A stretch of DNA of 64,000 nt from Nostoc sp. XA010 (GTDB lineage Bacteria > Cyanobacteriota > Cyanobacteriia > Cyanobacteriales > Nostocaceae). Numbering within the stretch: position 1 is the first letter of the stretch; each line of letters opens with the position of its first letter. Shown here piece by piece: positions 19,449 through 28,090 of the stretch. The notes beneath the pieces were generated by a model that searched no databases, was not told where the DNA came from, and was given only the letters and a program-made list of their open reading frames with translations. Location: assembly GCF_020829625.1 (NCBI RefSeq), contig NZ_JAIVFX010000006.1:1-64000 (forward strand), given 5' to 3'. The translations under genes and the position numbers were made by a program.

Positions 19449-19886
19449 ATGGAAACCGCCGAACAACAGCAACGTGAATCCGTGAATGCCTCTTTCTCAC
19501 AAGGCACGCTAGCAATTGAAGGTACAGATACTCAAAACTTGCCAAAGTTACCACCAGCATCTGAACCAGAATCTCAATGGCAGCAAATTAGCAGACAAGT
19601 TTCTCAAGTTTTGGAGAAATTGCCTGAATATTTAGGTAGCTTTTTTAGTAGCTATAAGCAGCCTCTAACAACAGTTGGTTTGATTTTAGCGGCGATTGTT
19701 ACAGCCAAGATAGTACTAGCTGTACTCGATGCCATCAATGATATTCCATTACTATCACCGACTTTTGAGTTAGTTGGAATTAGTTATGGCACTTGGTTTA
19801 TTTCCCGTTATCTACTAAAGGCTTCAACCCGGCAAGAATTAGCCGATGAAATTCAATCACTGAAGAACCAATTTTTAGGCGAATAA
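19449..19886 (+). CDS. CAAD-domain thylakoid membrane protein
   Basis: A 145-residue protein. After a disordered N-terminus, residues about 50-140 match the CAAD domain (cyanobacterial aminoacyl-tRNA synthetase appended domain, related to plant CURT1): an amphipathic helix (VLEKLPEYLGSFFSSY), two membrane helices (PLTTVGLILAAIVTAKIVLA and FELVGISYGTWFISRYLL), and a final helix with ELADEIQSLKNQFLGE. The domain anchors proteins to thylakoids and, in CURT1, bends the membrane. Free-standing copies like this one are common in cyanobacteria. A strong terminator follows. Confidence 0.88.
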   Translation: METAEQQQRESVNASFSQGTLAIEGTDTQNLPKLPPASEPESQWQQISRQVSQVLEKLPEYLGSFFSSYKQPLTTVGLILAAIVTAKIVLAVLDAINDIPLLSPTFELVGISYGTWFISRYLLKASTRQELADEIQSLKNQFLGE

Positions 19887-20008
19887 ATTTACTAACCATT
19901 AAAACATTACACTGTGGCGTAAGTTTGCCCGCCTTTAACAATTTGCTTAAGCCTTAGTAGACTAGTCTGTGTCTTCGCTAATTAAATATATACAATCTAA
20001 ATGTTCAC

Positions 20009-20041
20009 ATTCCCGACTTCTTAGACAAGTCGGGAATTTTG
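20009..20041 (+). terminator. Rho-independent terminator of the CAAD gene
   Basis: Perfect 11-base arms ATTCCCGACTT and AAGTCGGGAAT around a 7-base loop, then TTTTG. It lies about 120 bases after the CAAD stop. Confidence 0.85.
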
Positions 20042-20317
20042 TAACTATCTTATTTTGAATACAAAATGCAGTAGAGACACAAGAATGTTTATTGCTGTCA
20101 GTGTCAACTTTAGCTACAACGCTTGTTTTATATGATGAACAGAAATTATATGTATTGAGCCGGACTTCAGCTTAGTCTTTTGGATACATCAAAAGATAGA
20201 GAGCATAACATTGTATTTAACTTTAAATCACTTCTAAAGATAGTAGAACGAAAATGAAAAACAACCTAATCTAGGCTTTGAGGTTATTTAATAGATTCTT
20301 TAACGAGGACATAAATT
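20042..20317. other. Leader of the acidic hydrophilic protein gene
   Basis: No gene or clear promoter is visible in these 276 bases. TTTAACGAGGACATAAATT just upstream of 20318 contains a GAGG ribosome-binding site. Confidence 0.4.
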
Positions 20318-20725
20318 ATGGCTAATGAAGCAGTTAATAGAGATATAGATTCATCTGGTAGAGCTGAAGTAGATACATACGATCGCGGTATTATCCCAGC
20401 TGAAACAGCTGCTCGAATGGAAAGAGAAGGAACTACGTACAAAACACTCCCCACAGAAGAAAGGGAGGCAGATGCACCTACCGATGACCAAACCAATCCA
20501 GACAGTATACGCACCACTGACGGATACACCGTGGACAAAGAAGGTTTGTTAAACAACTATGCAGTTGAACCGGAAATGTACTACGAAGAACCGGGTGATG
20601 CACGCAAACAAGCAGCAGCCGATTCCGCCCAACGTATTCAAGAACTCGGAGAAGTTAATCAGGACGAGGAAGGCAAGTTGACCGAAAATAGTGATACACG
20701 CGGTAGAGGTCCAGGAATAGTTTAA
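20318..20725 (+). CDS. Small acidic, probably disordered protein of unknown function
   Basis: A 135-residue hydrophilic protein with no cysteine, no signal peptide and no hydrophobic stretch. Charged and polar residues dominate (for example TEEREADAPTDDQTNP). The middle has a tyrosine-rich patch, YAVEPEMYYEEPGD. It resembles small, stress-type hydrophilic proteins conserved in cyanobacteria, but I do not recognise a named family. It closes a run of four rightward genes with envelope or stress character, which hints at a related role. Ribosome binding at GAGGA upstream and a clean stop make the reading frame credible. Confidence 0.65.
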   Translation: MANEAVNRDIDSSGRAEVDTYDRGIIPAETAARMEREGTTYKTLPTEEREADAPTDDQTNPDSIRTTDGYTVDKEGLLNNYAVEPEMYYEEPGDARKQAAADSAQRIQELGEVNQDEEGKLTENSDTRGRGPGIV

Positions 20726-20783
20726 TTACAACAATCCTTTTTGCTGGGTGTAATTACACCTGAGAAGGCTAAATAAGTGTTTT

Positions 20784-20810
20784 GTAGAGACGCAATGATT
20801 GCGCCTCTAC
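20784..20810 (+). terminator. Hairpin GTAGAGACGCAAT/ATTGCGCCTCTAC
   Basis: Imperfect 13-base arms with a one-base loop, about 60 bases after the acidic-protein stop. Sequences like GTAGAGACGCAA are dispersed in Nostoc-type genomes, so it may be a repeat as well as a terminator. Confidence 0.55.
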
Positions 20811-20856
20811 TTGTATTTATGGGCTATGGGGTCAATGTTTCGAGAAGTATGTTACT

Positions 20857-20961
20857 AGTGGTCTATCGCAAAAATTTTGATCGGTTTGTAGTAAGCACTT
20901 TAGTGCTTGAATATTTGAGGACTAAAGCCCTCACTACAAAACTAATGGGATAGACCATTAA
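20857..20961. mobile_element. MITE-like palindromic element
   Basis: About 105 bases with imperfect terminal inverted repeats (TAGTGGTCTATCGCA on the left, TGGGATAGACCATTA on the right) and an inner pair around GTAGT...ACTAC. It contains no gene. Its right end overlaps the stop codon of the metallophosphoesterase, so it inserted at the very end of that gene. Confidence 0.6.
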
Positions 20962-22520
20962 ATAATCAACGGCTCAAGTTCACGATCGTGCCATTGTCGC
21001 TGATACCATTCGGAAACCAAGGGACGGACAATAAACTTAGGATGGCCTTCACCTTTAACGTCAATACGTAAACCTGAGTAAGGTCGCCGCTTCTGAGAAC
21101 CTTGACCATTGCGACCAATGAAGAGATGCGATCGCGCCACTAATCTATTTTCATTTCCAAAAGTCTCCATCAAATCTGCTCCCTCAATCCTCTGGCGTCG
21201 CAAACTAAACCCGCTACCACCGCAAACAATCCAGTGGATATGAGAATCAGCGTGTCCTGTATCCATTGTCTCTAAGTGTTCCAAGCAGTGGGCGTGACCG
21301 TTTAATACTAAATCAACTAAAGGACGCCCTTGAGTTAGGAAACCTATTTCTTTAGCTACCGCATCCAGCACACCACGGAGGCGATCGCGGATTATCAGAG
21401 TTTGTGCTTGTTGCCACTTTGTCGCTTCAGTTACATAAGGTGGATGATGGAAATAAATCACCCTTCCCCGAACTTCAGAGTTATTCCAAGATTCAATTAA
21501 TTTTTGCTTTAGCCACTCCAGTTGTTCAGTATCAGTTACTGTTGTTTTATTAGCAGCTAGTTGCTTATCGATATCAACAATAATTTCTTCAATTTGCGAC
21601 ACCTTGGCGTGGTAGTCGTCTAATTGATCGGCTTCAATAGGGTTTTCTGGACGAAGCTTGGCTGAGGTTTCAATGATTTGCTGCTTTTCTTGCTCTAAAT
21701 CTTCACGACGTTTTTCTAAAATTCTGCGATCGGTGTCACCTTTTTTTGTTTTAGGTAGCGGTGGTGGATCGTTAAATGTATTAGAATCCAAGGCAAAGAA
21801 ATCAATACCGCCATAGCGAAAAGTGTAGTAGCGATTGGGAAGGCGAGTAAAGTGCCCAGGTTCATAGCTAAGACAATAACCTGTATCTGTTTTAGCTGTG
21901 TAATACTGATTTAAATGATTATTTAACTCTCCTGGAAGCTGAAACGCCTGAAGATAGTCCATAAATGCCCGTGCGTAGGCTTCACCCGTTCGTGAGCCAT
22001 GCAAGCCTACATCTAGGTCTAAGCGCGATCGCAACAGGCGACGAATGGGTAATGTTGTTAAAGATGCCAAGCTCAATAGAATCGGCAAGTTATAGTAATC
22101 GTGATTTCCCAGTACAGGTAAAATGGGCAGCTTAAAAATCATCTGGTCATAAGCAATCCTTTGAGAATGCTCTCCCCCCAAGAGAAACTCTCGATAAGGC
22201 TGGATGAAATTCTGCTGATAGTATTCACTCGACCCCACTAAATAGATCACATCACCCGTATGCAGCATAAAACGGCATTCGCTGTGATGGGGCAACATAA
22301 GTTCAGCCACCTTTCGCTGGGGATTGTGTCCCCGGTGCTTGCCGGAACCACTATCACCTACAACTAAAAATGAGAACTCAGAATTGTCTGTTTGGCCATC
22401 CTCCAACACCAGCCGAGTTTGGTCGATGTTCCGTTCTAGAATTAACGGATCTTGCCACCGTACCCGTTGATTCATTTTACGGATTTTGTTAGCGATCGCT
22501 GGATCAGATACAAGTTTCAA
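20958..22520 (-). CDS. Calcineurin-like metallophosphoesterase
   Basis: A 520-residue phosphoesterase with the dimetal motifs in order: VVGDSGSG (near 52), HTGDVIY (near 87), VLGNHDYYN (near 138), FHHPPY (near 356) and NGHAHCLEH (near 409). The substrate is unknown. Between the GNHD and HHPP blocks lies a charged coiled-coil insertion (about 260-325) rich in Glu/Lys/Gln. The start codon is TTG at 22520 with AGGAG 9 bases upstream; the next methionine is residue 16. There is no signal peptide, so it should be cytoplasmic. Its 3-prime end meets a MITE-like element. Confidence 0.88.
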   Translation of the reverse strand: MKLVSDPAIANKIRKMNQRVRWQDPLILERNIDQTRLVLEDGQTDNSEFSFLVVGDSGSGKHRGHNPQRKVAELMLPHHSECRFMLHTGDVIYLVGSSEYYQQNFIQPYREFLLGGEHSQRIAYDQMIFKLPILPVLGNHDYYNLPILLSLASLTTLPIRRLLRSRLDLDVGLHGSRTGEAYARAFMDYLQAFQLPGELNNHLNQYYTAKTDTGYCLSYEPGHFTRLPNRYYTFRYGGIDFFALDSNTFNDPPPLPKTKKGDTDRRILEKRREDLEQEKQQIIETSAKLRPENPIEADQLDDYHAKVSQIEEIIVDIDKQLAANKTTVTDTEQLEWLKQKLIESWNNSEVRGRVIYFHHPPYVTEATKWQQAQTLIIRDRLRGVLDAVAKEIGFLTQGRPLVDLVLNGHAHCLEHLETMDTGHADSHIHWIVCGGSGFSLRRQRIEGADLMETFGNENRLVARSHLFIGRNGQGSQKRRPYSGLRIDVKGEGHPKFIVRPLVSEWYQRQWHDRELEPLII

Positions 22521-22849
22521 TGCAACCTACTCCTGAGTTTTTAATTAGGAATCGAAGAAGAGGAAGGGGAAGGAGGCAGGGAGCAGGGGGCAGGGGGCAG
22601 GGAGCAGAGGGGAAAACCCCATAAATAAAATATATTTAGGGCTGCTGCAAGGTTGGACGCATTATTTCTTGTGGCACTTGACGCGACGCTCGTTCGCCCT
22701 TGGCGTCTCCCCTTGGGAGAAGACTCGCTAACGCTGCGCTATCAAAATGAACATAAAACATTGAGCATGAATAAACATTATTTCCTATGAAACCCAAGGG
22801 TTGCTAGGGAATTCCAGCATCTTTTCCCCTTCCCCCTGCTCCCCTGCCC
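22521..22849. repeat. Spacer with GGGGCAGGGAGCA simple repeat and a dispersed repeat
   Basis: No gene. A purine-rich repeat of GGGGCAG/GGGAGCAG units runs at about 22560-22612. A repeat-type block with GACGCTCGTTCGCCCTTGGC and GACTCGCTAACGCTGCG lies at 22683-22740. The left-over sequence is featureless. Confidence 0.6.
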
Positions 22850-23821
22850 TCACTCCTCCACTTTGTCTTTCATCTCAATAGTCAAATTAGGGAGTCCCTC
22901 TAGTTTTTCGGTAGGCTCCACTTCTTCTACTAATGGCACAAAAATGTTCAAACCTGCTGGTACACACTTAATTTCTACTGGAGTTGTGCCCACTATTTCA
23001 CCATCTAGAACAACCTTTTGTGGTGGCTTAGTTGTAATTTTAAATTCTTTGGCTCGCAGGAAGCCAATATCATTCCGATCGACAGCGTTACCTGTAGAAG
23101 CCGTTTGGAATAGATGAAATGTAGCTGCGATCGCTCCTGCTTTGTTAGCTGGGGCTACAATCGTCAAATCTAGCAACCCATCATCATAAATCAGACCGGC
23201 TGGGCCTTGAGCCAAAACTGAAGTAGGAGGCGCGGCATTTGCTACTGTAACTGCACAGGCACTAGTTTTAATTATCCTGTCTTCTGTTTCAATTTCAACA
23301 TCAAAGTTTTTTAAGTTTCTCAGTTGCTGAATTCCAGCGAAAACGTAGGCCATCATGCCAAAGCGATTCTTGGAGTCTCGGTCTGCCAATTCTACAGTTT
23401 CAGCTTCAAAGCCAATACCTGCCAAAAGCACCATTGGCCGATCGTTGCAATAGGCTACATCTACATGGCGGGTTCCTCCTTGCAAAATTGTTTCACACGC
23501 ACCTGCGATGGTGTCAGGAATTCCTAAAGCTGTGGCAAAAGCGTTTGCTGTTCCTCTAGAAATAATGCCAAATGGAATATCACTACCCACTAAAGCCGTT
23601 GCTGCCGCCGAGAGAGTGCCATCTCCCCCCGAAGCAATGATTGCATCTACCCCTCGCTCTACAGCTGCTAAAGCCAGTTCGTCAGCGTCGATTTCTTCAG
23701 TTGTGAGATAAATATCTAGGTCAATTTCTGGCTCTAATATTGCCCGAATTTCTGCCAGTTCTATATCCGGGTCACCCTGACCCGCAACTGGATTAAAAAT
23801 GAGGCAGGCGGAACGATTCAT
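22850..23821 (-). CDS. YegS/diacylglycerol kinase-family lipid kinase
   Basis: A 323-residue kinase of the DAGK catalytic superfamily. The start MNRSACLIFNPVAGQGDPD has the NP-x-AG element of the first strand. The ATP-binding motif is ASGGDGTLSAAATAL (near residue 63). ISRGTANAFATALGIP follows, and the C-terminal lobe contains VVLDGE. It phosphorylates a lipid or related alcohol with ATP at the membrane surface; the true substrate is unknown. The last 30 residues are an acidic extension. It is the second gene of a leftward pair with the metallophosphoesterase, but 330 bases separate them. Confidence 0.9.
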   Translation of the reverse strand: MNRSACLIFNPVAGQGDPDIELAEIRAILEPEIDLDIYLTTEEIDADELALAAVERGVDAIIASGGDGTLSAAATALVGSDIPFGIISRGTANAFATALGIPDTIAGACETILQGGTRHVDVAYCNDRPMVLLAGIGFEAETVELADRDSKNRFGMMAYVFAGIQQLRNLKNFDVEIETEDRIIKTSACAVTVANAAPPTSVLAQGPAGLIYDDGLLDLTIVAPANKAGAIAATFHLFQTASTGNAVDRNDIGFLRAKEFKITTKPPQKVVLDGEIVGTTPVEIKCVPAGLNIFVPLVEEVEPTEKLEGLPNLTIEMKDKVEE

Positions 23822-24010
23822 AAAATATAAAGGCTAAACTTAGATTACTAAAATACCAAATTATTTCTAGCATTCTTATGAAACTTCGGCTTCCTTCTGG
23901 CGGCTGGTTTACATTGTGTAAGAAGTTTAGAAGTTTTTGCGTTGGAACATACCAATGCTGACGCGTATTTAAGGATCTTTTGTCTTTACTAAAACAATAA
24001 AAATTTTGCC

Positions 24011-24433
24011 ATGCGTCAAATATTACTAGTTTTAGCAAGTATGCTAACTCTCAGCAGTTTAAATACTCCCACCGTGACAATAGCAGATACAGCGCATAAT
24101 TTACGGGAGATCCGCTTAGTTCAAAGGCTCAACTGCAATAATCCTCAAACTCAAATAGCAATTAATGAATGCGCGAAGTTGTCTTACCAAAGGGCAGATA
24201 AAAAACTGAATCAAGCCTATCAACAATTGCTACCTACCTTAGAAACATCTAGGAAACAGAAATTGATTGCTGCACAACAAGCTTGGCTGAAGTTTCGAGA
24301 TACCAATTGTGAGTTTGAGAGAAGCAGATATGAGGGAGGAAGTATCGCCCCTAGCATTTATTCTGGTTGTTTAGAAAATACCACAAAGCTGCGTACCCAA
24401 GAATTACAGGAATTTCTCAAATCTGACCCTTAA
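24011..24433 (+). CDS. Secreted LprI-like protein (DUF1311)
   Basis: A 140-residue exported protein. An N-terminal signal peptide of about 26 residues (MRQILLVLASMLTLSSLNTP) is followed by an LprI N-terminal-type domain. It has the signatures NCNNPQTQIAINECAKLSYQ and LIAAQQAWLKFRDTNCEFE with four conserved cysteines (Cys in NCNN, ECAK, TNCE and SGCL), presumably forming two disulfides. The mycobacterial relative inhibits lysozyme; most others have unknown roles. It is a single gene that converges on a Uma2 gene, with a hairpin between them. Confidence 0.85.
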   Translation: MRQILLVLASMLTLSSLNTPTVTIADTAHNLREIRLVQRLNCNNPQTQIAINECAKLSYQRADKKLNQAYQQLLPTLETSRKQKLIAAQQAWLKFRDTNCEFERSRYEGGSIAPSIYSGCLENTTKLRTQELQEFLKSDP

Positions 24434-24483
24434 ATAGTCGAATAAAACCGCAACGCGAGAAATATTAGTAATTAGTTCAAGAG

Positions 24484-24510
24484 AAACCACGCCCACAAAG
24501 GACGTGGTTT
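24484..24510. terminator. Hairpin between convergent genes
   Basis: AAACCACG and CGTGGTTT arms with an 11-base loop, 50 bases after the LprI-like stop. It is well placed as a terminator for the rightward gene. Confidence 0.6.
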
Positions 24511-24602
24511 GAATTAATATAATATTAATAAGATAATTTAAACTCTCGACTGAACGAGCACCAAACGTTTTACGCCGAAGCCCTAACTGAAACTGAAGTT
24601 GC

Positions 24603-25169
24603 TCACTCTGCTTTCATCTTTAACCAGCCAAATAGCTGTTCTACTGTCAATTTTAAATCAACATTATCTAGAACAGGCAAGCTATCTCCTTTATGACAAA
24701 ATTCTGGTTGTTGATGTGGTTGAAAAACCAGAACTGAACGGTCATCAGGATCAATCAACCATCCTAACTGACAACCATATTTTAAGCAGTGCAAGATATT
24801 GCTTGTAACTCGATTGGAACTCTGATCTGGAGAAAGAATTTCAATTGTCCAGTTCGGAGCAATTAGCACATCATCTACAGGTTCTCCGTTATCATCAAAC
24901 TCAATTTGCTCCCAACGGATAACCGCCACATCTGGAACAATTGACCGACCACCGAAAGTACAACGCAACTCTGGAAAAGCATAAGCGATTTGCCTCTTTT
25001 CTGTGACTTCATTAATTCCATCAATCAACTTAGCCTGAAGTCGGGGGTGGCGGGTTTTGGGCATTGGTTTTAGGATAATCTCACCATCAATATAAAGGCT
25101 TGCAGGCTTTGTTTCTGGTAACTTCAGAAACTCCTCTAGGGTTAGAGATGCAGATTTTGCAACACTCAT
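24603..25169 (-). CDS. Uma2 family protein (PD-(D/E)XK nuclease fold)
   Basis: A 188-residue protein with the DUF820/Uma2 pattern: TLEEFLKLPETKPASLYIDG at the N-terminus, VPDVAVIRWEQ (active-site aspartate), then APNWTIEILSPDQ (acidic residue of the core) and a C-terminal VDLKLTVEQLF. The fold is nuclease-like, but biochemical activity is unproven. These genes are multiplied in cyanobacteria and often lie near mobile DNA. A second copy in this window lies at 36110. It is a single gene, convergent with the LprI-like gene. Confidence 0.88.
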   Translation of the reverse strand: MSVAKSASLTLEEFLKLPETKPASLYIDGEIILKPMPKTRHPRLQAKLIDGINEVTEKRQIAYAFPELRCTFGGRSIVPDVAVIRWEQIEFDDNGEPVDDVLIAPNWTIEILSPDQSSNRVTSNILHCLKYGCQLGWLIDPDDRSVLVFQPHQQPEFCHKGDSLPVLDNVDLKLTVEQLFGWLKMKAE

Positions 25170-25333
25170 AATTTCTGCTACTCCGAAAGTCCTACATCAA
25201 GTTTATAGCAGTTTTCAATCGATGCACCGTGTATTTTTATTGCCTGCAAGTGATAAATATAGCAGCTTGTACCGTAATCCTGCTGTACTCAATAAAATTG
25301 TTTGAGATTCCTCAAACCAGCTTTTGGTAAAGA

Positions 25334-25371
25334 ATTGTAATCCAAAATCCAAAATCCAAACTCCAAAATTG
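25334..25371 (+). repeat. Heptanucleotide repeat (AATCCAA type)
   Basis: Three to four copies of ATCCAAA-type heptamers lie upstream of hemC. Such short tandem heptamers are typical of heterocyst-forming cyanobacteria. Confidence 0.7.
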
Positions 25372-25438
25372 GTATGAGTCCCTGACTACGATAGTCTAGA
25401 TGAGAGTGAATTTATCGCCTGCGATATTATATTGTTTT

Positions 25439-26410
25439 ATGACTTCAGTTGTTTCTAGCCCTCCACGCACTATTCGGATTGGTTCACGTAAAAGCCAACT
25501 TGCTCTGGTTCAGACCTACTGGGTACAAGAGCAACTCCAAAAAAGATTCCCTGATATCATTTTTGAAGTCCACACCATGTCTACCCAAGGCGATAAAATC
25601 TTGGATGTAGCATTAGCTAAGATTGGCGACAAAGGACTTTTTACTAAAGAACTTGAAGTTGGAATGCTCAATCAGGAGATTGACTTTGCCGTTCATTCTC
25701 TCAAGGATCTGCCGACTCACTTACCTGAAGGGTTAACGCTGGCGGCAATTACTGAACGGGAAAATCCAGCAGATGCATTAGTGGTGCATGAAAAGCACAA
25801 AGATAAACAAATTGATACATTGCCAGAAGGTGCAGTAATTGGTACATCTTCGCTGCGGCGATTAGCACAGTTACGCCATCACTTCCCGCACTTTACCTTT
25901 AAGGATGTCCGGGGAAACTTGATTACACGGTTGGCAAAACTGGATGCAGGCGAATACGATGCTTTGATTTTGGCCGCAGCAGGGTTAGAGAGATTGGGAA
26001 TGGGCGATCGCGTTCATCAAATTCTTCCCAAAGAAATCTCTCTTCACGCTGTTGGACAAGGTGCCTTGGGTATAGAATGCCGGGCTGATGATAGTGAAGT
26101 GCTATCTCTACTCAAAGCGATCGAACATCCCGAAACACGCGATCGCTGTCTAGCCGAACGGTCTTTTTTACGCTCTTTAGAGGGGGGCTGTCAAGTACCT
26201 ATTGGTGTAAATACAGAAATATCTGGTGATAATTTGACCTTAACAGGGATAGTCGCTAGTGTAGATGGTCAAAAGTTCGTCAAAGATACCGTCACAGGGA
26301 TTGCCAATGATGCTGAAGCGCTAGGCATAGAACTAGCCCAAGTGTTGCGGCAACAAGGAGCGCAAGAAATTTTATCAGAAATTTTTGCGGTGATTCAGCG
26401 CGGTTCTTAA
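25439..26410 (+). CDS. hemC: Porphobilinogen deaminase (hydroxymethylbilane synthase)
   Basis: Polymerises four porphobilinogen units to hydroxymethylbilane for heme, chlorophyll and bilin synthesis in the cytoplasm. Diagnostic sequences are [38 protein letters not shown] and the cofactor site [10 protein letters not shown], where the cysteine carries the dipyrromethane. I chose ATG 25439 (323 residues, MTSVVSSPP) rather than 25400, because it matches the usual length. It lies next to the glycogen synthase gene, separated by 140 bases with a small hairpin. Confidence 0.97.
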   Translation: MTSVVSSPPRTIRIGSRKSQLALVQTYWVQEQLQKRFPDIIFEVHTMSTQGDKILDVALAKIGDKGLFTKELEVGMLNQEIDFAVHSLKDLPTHLPEGLTLAAITERENPADALVVHEKHKDKQIDTLPEGAVIGTSSLRRLAQLRHHFPHFTFKDVRGNLITRLAKLDAGEYDALILAAAGLERLGMGDRVHQILPKEISLHAVGQGALGIECRADDSEVLSLLKAIEHPETRDRCLAERSFLRSLEGGCQVPIGVNTEISGDNLTLTGIVASVDGQKFVKDTVTGIANDAEALGIELAQVLRQQGAQEILSEIFAVIQRGS

Positions 26411-26470
26411 GCAATTGGGCAGGCCGATGTGATTAGATAAGAATTGATCGCCGTTGCACCAAAGATGTGC

Positions 26471-26492
26471 CAGACGCGACAAATCGCGTTTG
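26471..26492 (+). terminator. Small hairpin between hemC and glgA
   Basis: CAGACGCGA and TCGCGTTTG arms (one mismatch), 4-base loop. There is no T-run, so the terminator role is weak. Confidence 0.35.
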
Positions 26493-26549
26493 TCGGCATC
26501 ATAGAGTTAATTTGACAATATAGACAGAACCGGGGAAGCAAAAATTACC

Positions 26550-27989
26550 ATGCGGATTCTATTTGTTGCAGCAGAGGCAGCACCCATTGCCAAAGTAGGA
26601 GGAATGGGTGATGTTGTTGGGGCATTACCCAAATTTCTGAGAGAAATGGGGCATGATGTGCGGATATTCTTGCCTTACTATGGCTTCCTGCCAGACAAAA
26701 TGGAAATTCCCAAAGAACCCATCTGGCGCGGCTCTGCGATGTTCCAGGAATTTGCTGTTTATGAAAGCGTTCTGCCTGGTACTGATGTTCCCTTGTACTT
26801 ATTTGGACATCCCGCCTTCCTACCCCGCCACATTTATTCTGGAGAAGGTGAAGACTGGCGGTTCACATTATTTTCCAATGGTGCAGCCGAGTTTGCCTGG
26901 AATTACTGGAAACCAGAAATTATGCATTGTCATGATTGGCATACGGGGATGATTCCTGTGTGGATGCACCAAGATCCTGATATCACCACAGTCTTTACCA
27001 TTCATAACCTGGCTTATCAAGGGCCGTGGCGTTGGTACTTAGAAAAAATTACTTGGTGTCCCTGGTATATGCAAGGACACAACGTTATGGCGGCGGCGGT
27101 GCAATTTGCCAATAAGGTAAATACAGTTTCGCCCACCTATGCCGAGCAAATCAAGACACCTACTTATGGTGAAACATTAGAAGGTTTGCTGTCTTTTATT
27201 AGCGGTAAATTATCTGGGATTATCAACGGAATTGATACTGAAGTTTATAACCCAGAAAATGATAAATATATTGCTCAAACCTTCACTGCTGATACCCTGG
27301 AGAAACGCAAAGCCAACAAAATTGCTTTGCAAGAAGAAGTAGGATTAGAAGTCAACTCCAAAGCCTTTCTAATTGGGATTGTGACCCGATTAGTGGAACA
27401 AAAAGGCATTGATTTGATATTGCAAATCCTCGATCGCTTCCTCTCCTATACAGATGCACAGTTTGTGCTGTTAGGGACAGGCGATCGCTATTATGAAACT
27501 CAGATGTGGCAATTAGCATCCCGCTTTCCGGGACGCATGGCAACTTATTTACTGTATAACGATGCCCTGTCTCGCCGCATTTACGCTGGTACTGATGCTT
27601 TCTTGATGCCTAGTCGTTTTGAACCTTGCGGTATCAGCCAAATGATGTCTTTACGCTACGGTTCTGTGCCTATTGTCCGCCGCACAGGTGGATTAGTTGA
27701 CACCGTAAGCCATCACGACCCCGAAAATGCAACAGGTACCGGTTATTGCTTTGACCGCTATGAAGCGCTAGACCTTTTCACCTGTATGATCCGGGCTTGG
27801 GAAGGCTTCCGTTTCAAACCACAATGGCTAGAACTACAAAAGCGGGGCATGAGTGAAGATTTTAGTTGGTATAAATCTGCTAAAGAGTACGTGAAGTTGT
27901 ACAGGTCAATTTACGGTTTGCCAGAAGAAGAGGAGACACCACAACCAGAGTTAGTTTTAAACGAAGCGATCGCTAATAGCAAGTCATAA
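26550..27989 (+). CDS. glgA: Glycogen synthase (ADP-glucose type)
   Basis: Extends glycogen alpha-1,4 chains from ADP-glucose; a GT5 family enzyme of 479 residues. The N-terminal KVGGMGDVVGALP is the ADP-glucose binding KxGG motif. HCHDWHTG, TIHNLAYQG and GIINGIDTEVYNPEND follow. The C-terminal lobe has VTRLVEQKGID and RFEPCGISQMMSLRYGSVPI, with the catalytic glutamate region, then RRTGGLVDTV. All blocks are present, so it should be active. A degraded scrap of the same gene lies at 30242-30355. Confidence 0.96.
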   Translation: MRILFVAAEAAPIAKVGGMGDVVGALPKFLREMGHDVRIFLPYYGFLPDKMEIPKEPIWRGSAMFQEFAVYESVLPGTDVPLYLFGHPAFLPRHIYSGEGEDWRFTLFSNGAAEFAWNYWKPEIMHCHDWHTGMIPVWMHQDPDITTVFTIHNLAYQGPWRWYLEKITWCPWYMQGHNVMAAAVQFANKVNTVSPTYAEQIKTPTYGETLEGLLSFISGKLSGIINGIDTEVYNPENDKYIAQTFTADTLEKRKANKIALQEEVGLEVNSKAFLIGIVTRLVEQKGIDLILQILDRFLSYTDAQFVLLGTGDRYYETQMWQLASRFPGRMATYLLYNDALSRRIYAGTDAFLMPSRFEPCGISQMMSLRYGSVPIVRRTGGLVDTVSHHDPENATGTGYCFDRYEALDLFTCMIRAWEGFRFKPQWLELQKRGMSEDFSWYKSAKEYVKLYRSIYGLPEEEETPQPELVLNEAIANSKS

Positions 27990-28030
27990 ATCTCTGTACA
28001 TGTGTACAGATGTATGCACCTCATTTTTTG

Positions 28031-28090
28031 AACTCATGATGCATTGTTCAGATTAGCCTAATATCTGAAGATGCTAATCATGAGTTTTTT
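28031..28090 (+). terminator. Long nested hairpin with T-run after glgA
   Basis: Outer arms AACTCATGAT and ATCATGAGTT are perfect. Inside are further pairs (GCAT/ATGC, CAGAT/ATCTG). TTTTTT follows directly. The T-run favours a terminator, but the size of the nested structure is larger than usual. Confidence 0.7.
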
